Part shown: positions 10,419 through 19,711 of the stretch, in pieces
How the letters are laid out: each line of letters starts with the position of its first letter
How positions within the stretch are numbered: position 1 is the stretch's first letter
From: Plasticicumulans acidivorans
GTDB taxonomy: Bacteria; Pseudomonadota; Gammaproteobacteria; Competibacterales; Competibacteraceae
Direction: 5' to 3'
Length of the DNA stretch: 64,000 bases
Assembly (NCBI RefSeq): GCF_003182095.1
Contig: NZ_QGTJ01000003.1
Location: forward strand, 310,001-374,000
Program-made: the position numbers and the translations under genes
The notes under the pieces: model-generated
What the model was told of the DNA's origin: nothing
What the model saw: only the letters and a program-made list of their open reading frames with translations
The model's database searches: none

Positions 10419-11650
10419 GTGCAACGCGCCCGCTCCACGCCGCAATGGATCAGTTCCCGGTCGTCGATGGTGAACTGACCGTCGGCGGCATGCGCATTTC
10501 CACCCTCGCCGCCCGGGTCGGCGCCACGCCGTTCTACGCCTACGATCGCGCACTGATCACGCAACGGGTCGCGGAACTGCGCCAGACACTGCCTGCCGCC
10601 ATCGAGCTGCACTTCGCGGTGAAGGCCAACCCGATGCCGGCCGTCGTGCAGCACCTCGCCGGACTGGTTGATGGCCTCGACGTCGCCTCGGCCGGCGAAT
10701 TGCAGGTCGCGCTCGATACCGGCATCGACCCGGCCGATGTCAGCTTCGCCGGACCGGCCAAGACCGACGTCGAACTGCGCGCAGCGATCGCTGCCGGTAT
10801 CACGCTGAACCTCGAATCCGCCGGCGAAACCGAACGCGCAGCACGCATCGGTGCCGCGCTCGGCGTGCGGCCGAACGTGGCGGTTCGCGTCAACCCGGAT
10901 TTCGAGCTGAAAGCCTCCGGCATGAAAATGGGCGGCGGTCCGAAGCAATTCGGTGTCGACGCCGAACAGGTGCCGGCGCTGCTCGAACGCATCGGTCAGC
11001 TCGATCTGCGCTTTCGCGGCTTCCACATTTTCTGGGGCTCGCAGAACCTGCGCACCGAGGCACTGATCGAGGCCCACGACAAAACCTTCGAACTGGGCCT
11101 GCGCCTCGCCGATGCGGCACCGGCACCGACCGAGCTGTTCAACATCGGCGGCGGCTTCGGCATTCCCTATTTCCCCGGGGAGCAACGGCTCGATCTGAGC
11201 CCGGTCGCCGACAATCTGCAGCGCCTGCTGCCGCAGCTGGCAGCGCGCCAGCCACAGGCACGTCCGATCATCGAGCTCGGCCGCTATCTGGTCGGTGAAG
11301 CCGGCATCTACGTCTGTGAGGTCATTGATCGCAAGGTCTCACGCGGACAGGTATTTCTCGTGAGTAACGGCGGTCTGCACCACCATCTGGCGGCGAGCGG
11401 CAACTTCGGTCAGGTGATCCGCAAAAACTATCCGGTCGCCGTCGCCACGCGCATGCACGGCACGCCGACTGAAATCGCCAGCGTCGTCGGTCCGCTGTGC
11501 ACACCGCTCGATTTGCTCGCCGATCGCATGGAGCTGCCACAGGCCGAGGTCGGCGATCTGATCGTCGTCTACCAGTCCGGTGCCTACGGCCGCAGCGCCA
11601 GCCCGGCCGGCTTCCTGTCGCATCCGCCCTGCGCTGAGGTGCTGGTCTGA
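10415..11650 (+). CDS. pyridoxal-dependent decarboxylase, exosortase A system-associated
   Basis: Fold-type III PLP enzyme of 411 residues, related to diaminopimelate and ornithine decarboxylases. HFAVKANPMPAVV carries the PLP-binding Lys, and FNIGGGFGIPYF is the glycine-rich phosphate-binding loop. It starts on an ATGA overlap with the ligase stop, so the two are coupled. In exosortase A loci this pair is assumed to make and activate an amine or amino acid decorating the polysaccharide; that is inference, not shown. The stop at 11650 faces the stop of the giant minus-strand gene one base away. Confidence 0.93.
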   Translation: MSATRPLHAAMDQFPVVDGELTVGGMRISTLAARVGATPFYAYDRALITQRVAELRQTLPAAIELHFAVKANPMPAVVQHLAGLVDGLDVASAGELQVALDTGIDPADVSFAGPAKTDVELRAAIAAGITLNLESAGETERAARIGAALGVRPNVAVRVNPDFELKASGMKMGGGPKQFGVDAEQVPALLERIGQLDLRFRGFHIFWGSQNLRTEALIEAHDKTFELGLRLADAAPAPTELFNIGGGFGIPYFPGEQRLDLSPVADNLQRLLPQLAARQPQARPIIELGRYLVGEAGIYVCEVIDRKVSRGQVFLVSNGGLHHHLAASGNFGQVIRKNYPVAVATRMHGTPTEIASVVGPLCTPLDLLADRMELPQAEVGDLIVVYQSGAYGRSASPAGFLSHPPCAEVLV

Positions 11651-11651
11651 A

Positions 11652-14600
11652 TCACCAGCTCAGGCGCACGCTGGCCGCAGTGCCCTGCGGCAGATCGAGC
11701 ACACCGACGCCATTGCGGTCGATGTCCAACGGGTACGAGCGGCCGGCAATCTCCAGCGTGGCCGTGACGAACTCCGGCAGACCGAGCAGGAACAGCCGGC
11801 GCTGACCCGCCGGCAGGGTGAACAAGGCCTCGTGCTGCGCACCACGCTCGACAAACACCACCGCACTGTCCGGCGTCAACGCACCGCTGACGTTATCGCT
11901 GCCGGCCAGCAGCGCCTGCACGTCATCGCGCACGCCATCAAGCGAAGGACTGAGCACGACGAGGAATTCGTCGTCGAGCCGCGCAGCGCCCGGCTGAATC
12001 TCGATGCGCCAGTCGGCCTGGTCGAACCACGGCTGTGCTGCCGGTGCGCCCGCCGCCGCATTGATGCCGTTGAGCGTCGCGTCGTCCCCGTCGGCTTCGA
12101 CGTACCAGCGATAATCCGGCCCACCGATCAAACGCAGTTTGGCATCGGCAGGCAGCAGGCGACGGATACTCAGCGTCGCCCCCGTGCGGCGCTCGACAGC
12201 CAGAGCGGCCGAGCTTTCCAGAATGCCGTTGTCAGCCGAGCCACGCAGCAGCCGCAAGCCGTCGACCTGTGGCCGCTCCGGCAGGTGCAACAGCCATTTC
12301 TTGGTGTAGTCGGCGCGCACTGAACGCACGCGATCGTGCACGAACAGACGGTCCTCGCCGGGCAGATAGAGCAATTCGCGCCAGACCCGCTCAACCACGC
12401 CGCCGCTACCGCCGGCATCGTAGGCTGGTGTGTTATAGGCGTCGCTGAGATCCGCATCGAAGTAGTCGTAGAGGCCGTCCTGCACACCGTAGCGCCGCAG
12501 CCGGCCACCGCGCAGATGCTCGCCACTGTCCAAGCGTGAGCGCCAGTCCTCGACACTGGTGATGGCACTTCCGGTCGCCATCACCACCCGCTGGCCACCG
12601 TCGGCGACGTTATCCTGCCCGGACGCTGGCGGCAGGTCGACACGATCACCGGGACGCAGCACCGCGATCGTATTGCGGGCGATGCTGCGGATGGCGTAGT
12701 CAAGTCGATTCGCCCCCATGAACTCACCGTAGTGACCGGAATCGACCACCAGCGGCACCTGCTTGAACAAAGAAAAATGCCCGGCGCCGGCGCGACCATG
12801 GTGGGTGAAACGATCACCGGCGCGAAAAGCAATATAGGTGGCATCCGCGGTCCAAGCGGAACGCCAGTAACCCAGATTCAGCGCGCCGGCGCCAAACAAC
12901 GCTGCAGTTGGCTCGACGCCGATCATGGCCCACGGCCAGTCCGTCGATTCAGAGCCGCTGCGTGGCGTGCGCAGCAGCACCGCGGTCCAGTGATTCACTG
13001 AGTATTCCGCAGCCGGGCCGTATTGGCGTGAGATCTCGTCAGCGAGCACGGCGAACTTCGGCTCGTGAGTCTGCTGCTCGATCAGATCGAGTACTTCACG
13101 CGTGTGATGGCGCAGATCGACACGTGAACCCTCATCGCCCAGCGCCTCGGCCCTGAAGTCCGGCCGCACCACGTGCAAGTGCCATTGGCCGATACGTTCG
13201 AGCAGGCGCTGAGCTTCGGCGGCACCGACAACGTCGGTCGAACCGTTCTGATAGGCGGCCAGTGCCAGCGTAACCGGCAAAGCTCGTTCCTGTATCCAGT
13301 ATGTGTAGCCCTCCGGCCAGGCCTCCGTCAGAGCCACTGCCGCACGCAGCTCGCTGAAATGGCGGGCCATGCGCTGCTGCAGACTGCGTTCGCGTGAATC
13401 GGTCGGCGGACCGAGCGCAGCGGCACACAGCGTGGCATAGGCTGACAGCGTGGCGCGCCCATGCCACAGGGAGGCGGAATCCTTATCCAGTACTTCGAGT
13501 AACTGCTCCAGCCCCTGCTGCAGCAGGCTACGCACGCGTGCACCGAGTTCCGCACTCATGCCGGGGGCACGCGCGGCCTGGTCATAGGCCACGGCCAGTT
13601 CCCAGGCGTTGCCATAAAACGCCACGTCCCGGGCCGGAAGCAGCACGAAGTGGCGCATTGCATCAAGCATGTGCGCCTCGCTGGTATCGTCACCGTGCAG
13701 CAGCCAGCAGGCGACGGCATTCAACAGACCGTCGTTCTGACAAATCGTGGCCGCGCTGCTGGCCTCGGCACGCAAAGTCATGCCGGGCGCGGGGCCTCGC
13801 CCATTCCACGAGGCAAGCTCCGGCAGCACAATGCGCGGCGCCTGCTGGCGCCAGCCGAAATCCGCGCCGACGCCCAAGTCGTTCGTCGCGCCCGCCGGCC
13901 ACCGGTTAAGCAAGACGGCACCTGCGAACACCAGGAGAACCGCGCCAGCGACTGCACTCATCGGCAGCAAGCGCCGTATCGGCATTTTGCTGACTGACGG
14001 TCGCTTGAGTTCCCCCGCAGTCTGAGGCACCTGTGGTAGCGAGGATGGTGGCAGTCGATTCAACGACGGTGCCCGCAAGCCGAGGAACAAGCCCAACGCC
14101 AGCAATAAACTCCACCCGCCCTGAACAGCAAACCAGCGCAGCATCAAGACCTGATCGCTGAGCAGCGTCTGACGATCGGGGCCGAGCAAAAACTGCTGAG
14201 CGGAATACACCAGACCGTACTTCGTCACCTGCTGCTCAAGACCATGCGTCAGCAGCCACCAGCCGGGCAGTACGGCGGTACATGCGAGCAATGTGGCCAA
14301 CCCGCTCGGACGTCGCTGCTGCGCCAGTGCAACCGCCACGGCAGACACGAGCAGCGCCAGTGCACTCAGATACCAGCCGCCATGCAGCCCGAAGGTACTG
14401 CGCACGGCGATCAACTCGACGAGATTGTCCGTAATGGCCCAGTCGTAGACGACATGCGCACAGAGCAGCAGCCAGGCACCGAACAGCGGCGCAGACAGCA
14501 CGAGCCACGGCAGGACCGGCTGGTGCCGTCGCCAACGCTGCAGCAAAGCCAGCAACCCGGCGGGCCAGACGATCCATGGCATCATCAGCGCTGCAAAACG

Positions 14601-16316
14601 CACATAACGATCGGCCGTCTGGATGGCATCCGCAGGCCACAGCTGCATACGGGCCTGCCAAACGCTGCCCCATATCCCCTCGGCGACGACGCGCCGATAG
14701 AGATCCGGCGCACCGATAATCTTGTCGATCATCAGCCAATCGACGCTACTGGCCAGCTGCACCAGCACCAGCGCGGCAAGCCCGGCCCCCAATGCTGGCA
14801 GCAGCAACCAGACCAGCCAGACTGAGCGCGCGATCAGGCGCGCCAGCAGGGCCGCGCCGATACCGAGCGTCAGCCATGCAAGCATGAAGCGACACTGCGC
14901 GAGAAAAACCCCCTGTTCCGCAAACAGGGCTCGGGCGTTGTATGGCACCTCCGGAAGCCCCAGAACGACCTGCACGCCGAGCGCAAGCAGCAACACACTG
15001 AGGCTGACGGCCAGCAGCCAGCGCCCTGGCCTCCAGAGTCCATGCCGGACCGGTTCGGCTGCTCGCGACACGGCCGGTCGTGCGGGACGGGGGAGCGCAT
15101 CGGCGCCGGCACGGGCAGTGCCGAGGCCGAGCAGCCAGCCCGCCAGCACGACCCAGAGAGCTTCACTCGGATCACTCGATCGCCCCGGTAGCCAGGCCTG
15201 CATGAATTCGGTGGCAGCCACGCCGCCCGCACACGCCAGCACCAGCGGCCAGCGCTGCAGGCCGGCGCGCAAGCCAAGCCAGATCACACCACCATAAATG
15301 GCGCAGCGATGTGCCAGATGGCGACTGTTTGCCAGCATGTCACCTTCCAGCAGGCTGGCAAACGGCCACCAGGCACGGGGACGGGCCGTCGACAACCAGT
15401 GCCACGGCATCAGGCTGTCGGCGAGGTAGGCAAGCACCAGCAGCGCCAGCAGCACGGGCTCACTGCGCCGCCCGCCGAGCACTCCGCACCACAAACCGAG
15501 TGGCAGACCGATCAGCATCGCCGAGGTCAGCGTGCCGCCGATCAGGAACGGCTGCCCGCCCAGAACCAGCAACGCCAGCAGCGCCGCAAATCGTCCCTCG
15601 ACGAAGCCTGCCACCACGAGCAGGCGGGCGGCCAGCCAGCCGCTGGCCAGCATCATCAGCAGGGCACTGGTATCCGGCATCTCGCCGTTCAGCAGCGGAC
15701 GCAGGGCATGTACCAGCAGGGCACGGTCGAGCGATGGCACCAAAGGCAGAAGATAGGACGCCGTCCATACAAGCAGCAACAAGCCGGCGGTACGCCTGGG
15801 CGGCGTCCAATCGCCCTGTTCGCGCCAGCCCCCAACGATTGGTGCCAGCACCAGACCGATGACGGTACCGACGCCATTCCAGAACACGTCGGCCAGTGCA
15901 GCTGAACGTGCGGGCACCCAGATTTGCAGAATCTGCAGCGCCAAGGCCAAAGCCAAACCCGTGCTGAACACGACCGCATAGCGCCGGACGGTTGGTCCGC
16001 GCAGCGCATGCCAGCCGATAAGGCCCCAGGGCACGAATAAGGCCGCGTTACCGAGCACGTCACCCGACGATGTCCACAAATGCCTGTCAGCAAACAATCG
16101 GCCAAGGGCACCGGCAGACGCCGATGACCACTGAAACGGATACAGGGAGCCGTAGCTGATCAGCACGCCGACGATGGCGAGCAGAATGCGTATCGGCCTG
16201 TGGTAACCAGAGACAGTGCCGATATTCGGAGCACCCGTTCGCAGCGAGCTTGTCTCATCCTGCCCGCGGAAAGTCTGATCCGAAGCCGAGGACGAAACGT
16301 CCTGCTGACCGTTCAA
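11652..16316 (-). CDS. giant membrane protein: two VanZ-like domains fused to a heparinase II/III-like domain
   Basis: Predicted protein of about 1554 residues. Residues 35-170 are a VanZ-like membrane domain (LQIWVPARSAALADVFWNG). A second VanZ-like unit lies near 280-400 (EFMQAWLPGRSSDPSE). Further transmembrane helices continue to about residue 805. The rest looks extracytoplasmic: an alpha-helical toroid (about 815-1150), then a heparinase II/III-type segment near 1165-1215 (HHGRAGAGHFSLF, VVDSGHYGEF, ARNTIAVL) and a beta-rich C-terminus. This suggests a membrane-tethered polysaccharide lyase acting on the exported glycan. The open frame begins at 16457 but would overlap the sulfotransferase gene by 116 bases, so a TTG at 16316 with GGGGCGAGG upstream is used; the start remains uncertain. 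Catalytic activity is unproven. Confidence 0.72.
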   Translation of the reverse strand: MNGQQDVSSSASDQTFRGQDETSSLRTGAPNIGTVSGYHRPIRILLAIVGVLISYGSLYPFQWSSASAGALGRLFADRHLWTSSGDVLGNAALFVPWGLIGWHALRGPTVRRYAVVFSTGLALALALQILQIWVPARSAALADVFWNGVGTVIGLVLAPIVGGWREQGDWTPPRRTAGLLLLVWTASYLLPLVPSLDRALLVHALRPLLNGEMPDTSALLMMLASGWLAARLLVVAGFVEGRFAALLALLVLGGQPFLIGGTLTSAMLIGLPLGLWCGVLGGRRSEPVLLALLVLAYLADSLMPWHWLSTARPRAWWPFASLLEGDMLANSRHLAHRCAIYGGVIWLGLRAGLQRWPLVLACAGGVAATEFMQAWLPGRSSDPSEALWVVLAGWLLGLGTARAGADALPRPARPAVSRAAEPVRHGLWRPGRWLLAVSLSVLLLALGVQVVLGLPEVPYNARALFAEQGVFLAQCRFMLAWLTLGIGAALLARLIARSVWLVWLLLPALGAGLAALVLVQLASSVDWLMIDKIIGAPDLYRRVVAEGIWGSVWQARMQLWPADAIQTADRYVRFAALMMPWIVWPAGLLALLQRWRRHQPVLPWLVLSAPLFGAWLLLCAHVVYDWAITDNLVELIAVRSTFGLHGGWYLSALALLVSAVAVALAQQRRPSGLATLLACTAVLPGWWLLTHGLEQQVTKYGLVYSAQQFLLGPDRQTLLSDQVLMLRWFAVQGGWSLLLALGLFLGLRAPSLNRLPPSSLPQVPQTAGELKRPSVSKMPIRRLLPMSAVAGAVLLVFAGAVLLNRWPAGATNDLGVGADFGWRQQAPRIVLPELASWNGRGPAPGMTLRAEASSAATICQNDGLLNAVACWLLHGDDTSEAHMLDAMRHFVLLPARDVAFYGNAWELAVAYDQAARAPGMSAELGARVRSLLQQGLEQLLEVLDKDSASLWHGRATLSAYATLCAAALGPPTDSRERSLQQRMARHFSELRAAVALTEAWPEGYTYWIQERALPVTLALAAYQNGSTDVVGAAEAQRLLERIGQWHLHVVRPDFRAEALGDEGSRVDLRHHTREVLDLIEQQTHEPKFAVLADEISRQYGPAAEYSVNHWTAVLLRTPRSGSESTDWPWAMIGVEPTAALFGAGALNLGYWRSAWTADATYIAFRAGDRFTHHGRAGAGHFSLFKQVPLVVDSGHYGEFMGANRLDYAIRSIARNTIAVLRPGDRVDLPPASGQDNVADGGQRVVMATGSAITSVEDWRSRLDSGEHLRGGRLRRYGVQDGLYDYFDADLSDAYNTPAYDAGGSGGVVERVWRELLYLPGEDRLFVHDRVRSVRADYTKKWLLHLPERPQVDGLRLLRGSADNGILESSAALAVERRTGATLSIRRLLPADAKLRLIGGPDYRWYVEADGDDATLNGINAAAGAPAAQPWFDQADWRIEIQPGAARLDDEFLVVLSPSLDGVRDDVQALLAGSDNVSGALTPDSAVVFVERGAQHEALFTLPAGQRRLFLLGLPEFVTATLEIAGRSYPLDIDRNGVGVLDLPQGTAASVRLSW

Positions 16317-16341
16317 GTCCTCGCCCCGGATGTCGGCATTC

Positions 16342-17343
16342 TCAGATATCCCCGCCAAACAGTCGTTCGACGAAGCGCAGTGGTTTGCCGCATTCCCAAG
16401 ACCAGGAACGGAAAATTCGGTGCACCAGCTCTTCCGCGTATCCTCTATCGCGAGCAACCTGACGCAGGTGCTCTGTCAGGATGTCGGCTCGCGTCTCCCG
16501 CATCAGTGCCAGCGCTTCCCACGCTTGCTCGAGGATCTGCAGATCCGGCTGGGTAGCATCGGTTTCCGCTGTCCGGCAAATGGCATCGAACAGGGTCCGT
16601 GCATGGGCGACGGGCGAATCCGCGGCCGCCGATGCACGCTGCTGGACAGCGTGATGACGCAGGTCCGGAGAAATAAAACGCTCAATCTCGGGCAGTGCCC
16701 GATCAAGCGAAACGGGAAACTCAATATCCAGCGTATGTACAACGCGCGATAGTGCATCTGCCGGCGCGCTCAACAATTGGTCAAAACTGAGAAAAGCGCG
16801 CCGCTGCCCGCGAGTCCAGCGCTCTGCCAGCAAATTATGCTCAAGCCAGATCAACGCCGCCTTATCTTCGGAAAAACCATCCCGCTTCGCCAGTGAGCCT
16901 GCGACCTCCTGCGGATCACGCACCACGATCAAGTAGCGCATCTCGACTTCCAGCTCCGCGAGCATCTCCTGCCACCAAGGCAGCAGTCGGCAGATTCGTG
17001 GATCCTTCAAACCCCACAATGGCGCTTTGGCAAAATCTTTTTGCACATATCGCATCTGCTTCTTTCGCAAACGCGCTAGCCGCGAATCGCTTTGCCAGTG
17101 TTCAGGCAAGGCCAGCACGTCATCCCAGCTCGAGCCCAGCAGCAGCAGCGCATCTTCATTCGCATCCGCAATGCCTGCGTGCTCGAAAAACCCCTGTTCA
17201 TTCACCCCCGCCTGCGGACCATACAAACGCGGCCCCAACTCGACCCCAAGCCGCAGCAACACTCCCGTCAGTGCGGACGTGCCACTGCGGTGCATTCCTA
17301 GCACGAGCAATGCCTGCTTTCCCATGGCTACCATTATCTCCAT
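16342..17343 (-). CDS. sulfotransferase family protein
   Basis: Predicted PAPS-dependent sulfotransferase, 333 residues. The 5'-phosphosulfate loop is seen in LGMHRSGTSALTGVL near the N-terminus, and the 3'-phosphate-binding region in YLIVVRDPQEVAGSLAKRDG. Three ATGs (17343, 17334, 17325) compete as start; GGAG precedes the second closely. The gene ends 26 bases before the proposed start of the VanZ-heparinase gene, so the two are probably co-transcribed. Sulfation of the exopolysaccharide is a reasonable inference from context. The related family members that act on other hydroxyl acceptors cannot be excluded. Confidence 0.85.
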   Translation of the reverse strand: MEIMVAMGKQALLVLGMHRSGTSALTGVLLRLGVELGPRLYGPQAGVNEQGFFEHAGIADANEDALLLLGSSWDDVLALPEHWQSDSRLARLRKKQMRYVQKDFAKAPLWGLKDPRICRLLPWWQEMLAELEVEMRYLIVVRDPQEVAGSLAKRDGFSEDKAALIWLEHNLLAERWTRGQRRAFLSFDQLLSAPADALSRVVHTLDIEFPVSLDRALPEIERFISPDLRHHAVQQRASAAADSPVAHARTLFDAICRTAETDATQPDLQILEQAWEALALMRETRADILTEHLRQVARDRGYAEELVHRIFRSWSWECGKPLRFVERLFGGDI

Positions 17344-17645
17344 AAATCAACATGATATGTAATAACTAAAATAAAACAAAACTATCCAAAAATATTTGGA
17401 CTGGCGTCGTTTAAAAAAAACCAACCGTTTTTAAAGACACTGAAATTCCCAAGAAAATTATTCACAAACCATACAATTAAAAGTGATTAACCAAAATAAA
17501 CACAGACTAAACTTTTTATATTGATTCAACCCAGCTTATCGTGACCATCGTCAACTTAAAATGAACTGCCCCATGAATAACGTTAAAAAAGCAGCTATCA
17601 AAAAACATTTATTTTTATATCTGCAAGCTCCATGACTATGGCTAC
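17344..17645. other. AT-rich gene-free gap
   Basis: About 300 bases of strikingly AT-rich DNA with A and T runs, in sharp contrast to the GC-rich flank. I find no open frame of note on either strand, no RNA gene and no insertion-sequence end. It marks the left boundary of the compositionally foreign glycosyltransferase segment and may contain the promoter for the sulfotransferase gene. Confidence 0.5.
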
Positions 17646-18665
17646 TCATTCACCACAACAGACTTTATGAAATACATCAGCATGTTTTCTGGCACTTTCG
17701 CGCCAAGAAAACTTGGCCGCCTGCTGAATGCCTTTATTTATAAGTGTTGAGCGCAAGGCCTGATCCATGAAGATAGAGTGCATTGCTTCAAATAAAGCAT
17801 CTTCATCACGGGGAGACACAATCAAGGCAGCGTCTCCAGCAACTTCCGGACAAGCAGTTACGTCCGATGTAATCACTGGACAGCCAGAAGCCATGGCTTC
17901 GAGAATTGGCAAACCAAAACCTTCGTACAAAGATGGAAACACAAACCCCATGGCCTTCTGATAATAGCCAATTAAACTATCCAGTTCGATCGGCTTATCA
18001 ATTATATTAATGCCATCAAGGTTTTTGAATCTATTGCTTTCATCAGGTGGCAGACGCAATACCAGCTCGGCTTGTTGTGCAACTTGCCTCAACCTCAAAA
18101 AAGCACGCACGACACGATCGACGTTTTTTCTTGGCTCATTATTAGAAATATGAAAAAAATAGCTCAATCGCTGCGATGTATTTTTTTCATTTTCAAAAAA
18201 AGAATCCTGTACACCATGATGGCAAACTGTAACTTTTTCTTCAGGCAGCCCAATATACTTAATGACTTCAGTTTTTGTATAAAATGAAGGAACAATAACA
18301 TGAGCAACCTCATTTGACATACATTTCCATGCTTTCTTTTTTTTGTATGCCCAGAACGGGGACATAACTGATCCATAAAAACTGTTGAAATACTCTCTCC
18401 CTGATAACGTAATCGGGGCAAACCCGTGCACTGTCACGACTAGCGGGGCATGTCCAACCATAAAAGCAAGTGGGGGATTTCCCCCCCCAGAGCGAACATC
18501 CCAAAGCAAATTAACATGTTCAGGGATTTTATCCGAATCACTAAAAACAATTGGCGTTATGCCAAACTCTGGAAGAAATTTCACCACATTGTAAAAATAG
18601 ACACGAAAGCTTTGAGGAAGCTCACGCCCTTCAAATATGCCTATCTTCAATTCATTTTTTTGCAT
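17646..18665 (-). CDS. GT4-family glycosyltransferase
   Basis: Glycosyltransferase of 339 residues with the GT-B fold. The C-terminal donor-binding half is clear: NNEPRKNVDRVVRAF, FVFPSLYEGFGLPILEAMAS with the conserved E-x7-E-like pair, and CPVITSDVTACPEVAGDAAL. VTVHGFAPI lies in the acceptor half. It probably adds a hexose during repeat-unit assembly on the cytoplasmic face. The gene is AT-rich relative to the rest of the window. A separate promoter is possible, since it is spaced 59 bases from the next upstream gene. Donor and acceptor are unknown. Confidence 0.9.
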   Translation of the reverse strand: MQKNELKIGIFEGRELPQSFRVYFYNVVKFLPEFGITPIVFSDSDKIPEHVNLLWDVRSGGGNPPLAFMVGHAPLVVTVHGFAPITLSGREYFNSFYGSVMSPFWAYKKKKAWKCMSNEVAHVIVPSFYTKTEVIKYIGLPEEKVTVCHHGVQDSFFENEKNTSQRLSYFFHISNNEPRKNVDRVVRAFLRLRQVAQQAELVLRLPPDESNRFKNLDGINIIDKPIELDSLIGYYQKAMGFVFPSLYEGFGLPILEAMASGCPVITSDVTACPEVAGDAALIVSPRDEDALFEAMHSIFMDQALRSTLINKGIQQAAKFSWRESARKHADVFHKVCCGE

Positions 18666-18724
18666 AAGATTAAATCATCAACCCGCCACAGAGAACACAA
18701 ATAACAGCCGCTAGTGATTCATAT

Positions 18725-19711
18725 TTATTTAACATGCAACTTCTTAAAAACAAGGCCAACCACCACCAAAAGCCAATTAGGATTTTTTAAAGTAAATTTA
18801 ACCATGTTACTCAAGGGGGGCAATCCACCAGATCGCACACGGCGTAATGCTGATGCTGCATAATTACTACTTAATCCAGATAATCGTTTTTTCTTCAATA
18901 ACTCAAGAGCATCACTGCGTGGTACATAATCCCATAAACTGTTCCAAAAAACGAAATTATAAAAATAAAGATCGAACGCTTTATCACTAACGGCGTTATC
19001 TACTTGTGAAACGTTTATTCCTGTACCCATATTCACTTCGACCTGCATACAAAAACCTATTTGACGCGAGCGCTGCAATACATTGATCCAGAAGACTTCA
19101 TCCTCGCCTATTACCAAACCAGTAGGAAAACGCAATTTATCGACAGCTGATGCACGGCAAACCACACTGGAAGTTTGGATGATATGATCCCGTAAAACAG
19201 CCAGATAAATATCATCACAAAAACAATACAAGGCTTTTTCTTTGTCTATGCACACATGTTTATTTAAATCAAAATTCAGCCATGAAAATTTATCATTTGC
19301 CCAATCATCCCGCTTATGATTTGAAAAATAAAAATCATAGCCGTCGCTCAAGACTCGAGTAGCATTTTCAATATGCGCGGGTGTCCAAGTATCATCAGAA
19401 TCAAGAAATGCAATAAACGCGGACTCTTCTAAAACATGGGCAAGCCCTGTATTTCTTGCACTTGCTGCCCCTCCGTTCTGTTGTTTAATGATACGCACAC
19501 GTTCACGCTCATTAACTGAAACGCCAGACAAAGCATCTTCAGCGGAAACAGGTGATGAATCATCAACAACAATAATATCAAAAAAACAATCTGCAGTTTG
19601 CAGTTTTATCGATTCAATGGCTTTTATCAGCAGACTCGCAGTCTCTTGATAAAATGGAATAATTACGGCTACTGTTGATTTTGCGCGCTCCATAATATGG
19701 TAACCACTCAA
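18725..19711 (-). CDS. GT2-family glycosyltransferase
   Basis: GT-A fold glycosyltransferase of up to 328 residues. VAVIIPFYQE opens the nucleotide-binding domain, followed by IIVVDDSSPVSAEDA, GGAASARNTGL and the metal-binding FLDSDDTW. The first in-frame start is a TTG that overlaps the stop of the flippase gene (TTGA) with GAGG close upstream; an ATG at 19693 is the alternative and gives a more usual N-terminus. The C-terminal part is not conserved to my eye. It is AT-rich and is co-directional with the flippase gene, consistent with one surface-glycan operon. Confidence 0.88.
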   Translation of the reverse strand: MSGYHIMERAKSTVAVIIPFYQETASLLIKAIESIKLQTADCFFDIIVVDDSSPVSAEDALSGVSVNERERVRIIKQQNGGAASARNTGLAHVLEESAFIAFLDSDDTWTPAHIENATRVLSDGYDFYFSNHKRDDWANDKFSWLNFDLNKHVCIDKEKALYCFCDDIYLAVLRDHIIQTSSVVCRASAVDKLRFPTGLVIGEDEVFWINVLQRSRQIGFCMQVEVNMGTGINVSQVDNAVSDKAFDLYFYNFVFWNSLWDYVPRSDALELLKKKRLSGLSSNYAASALRRVRSGGLPPLSNMVKFTLKNPNWLLVVVGLVFKKLHVK

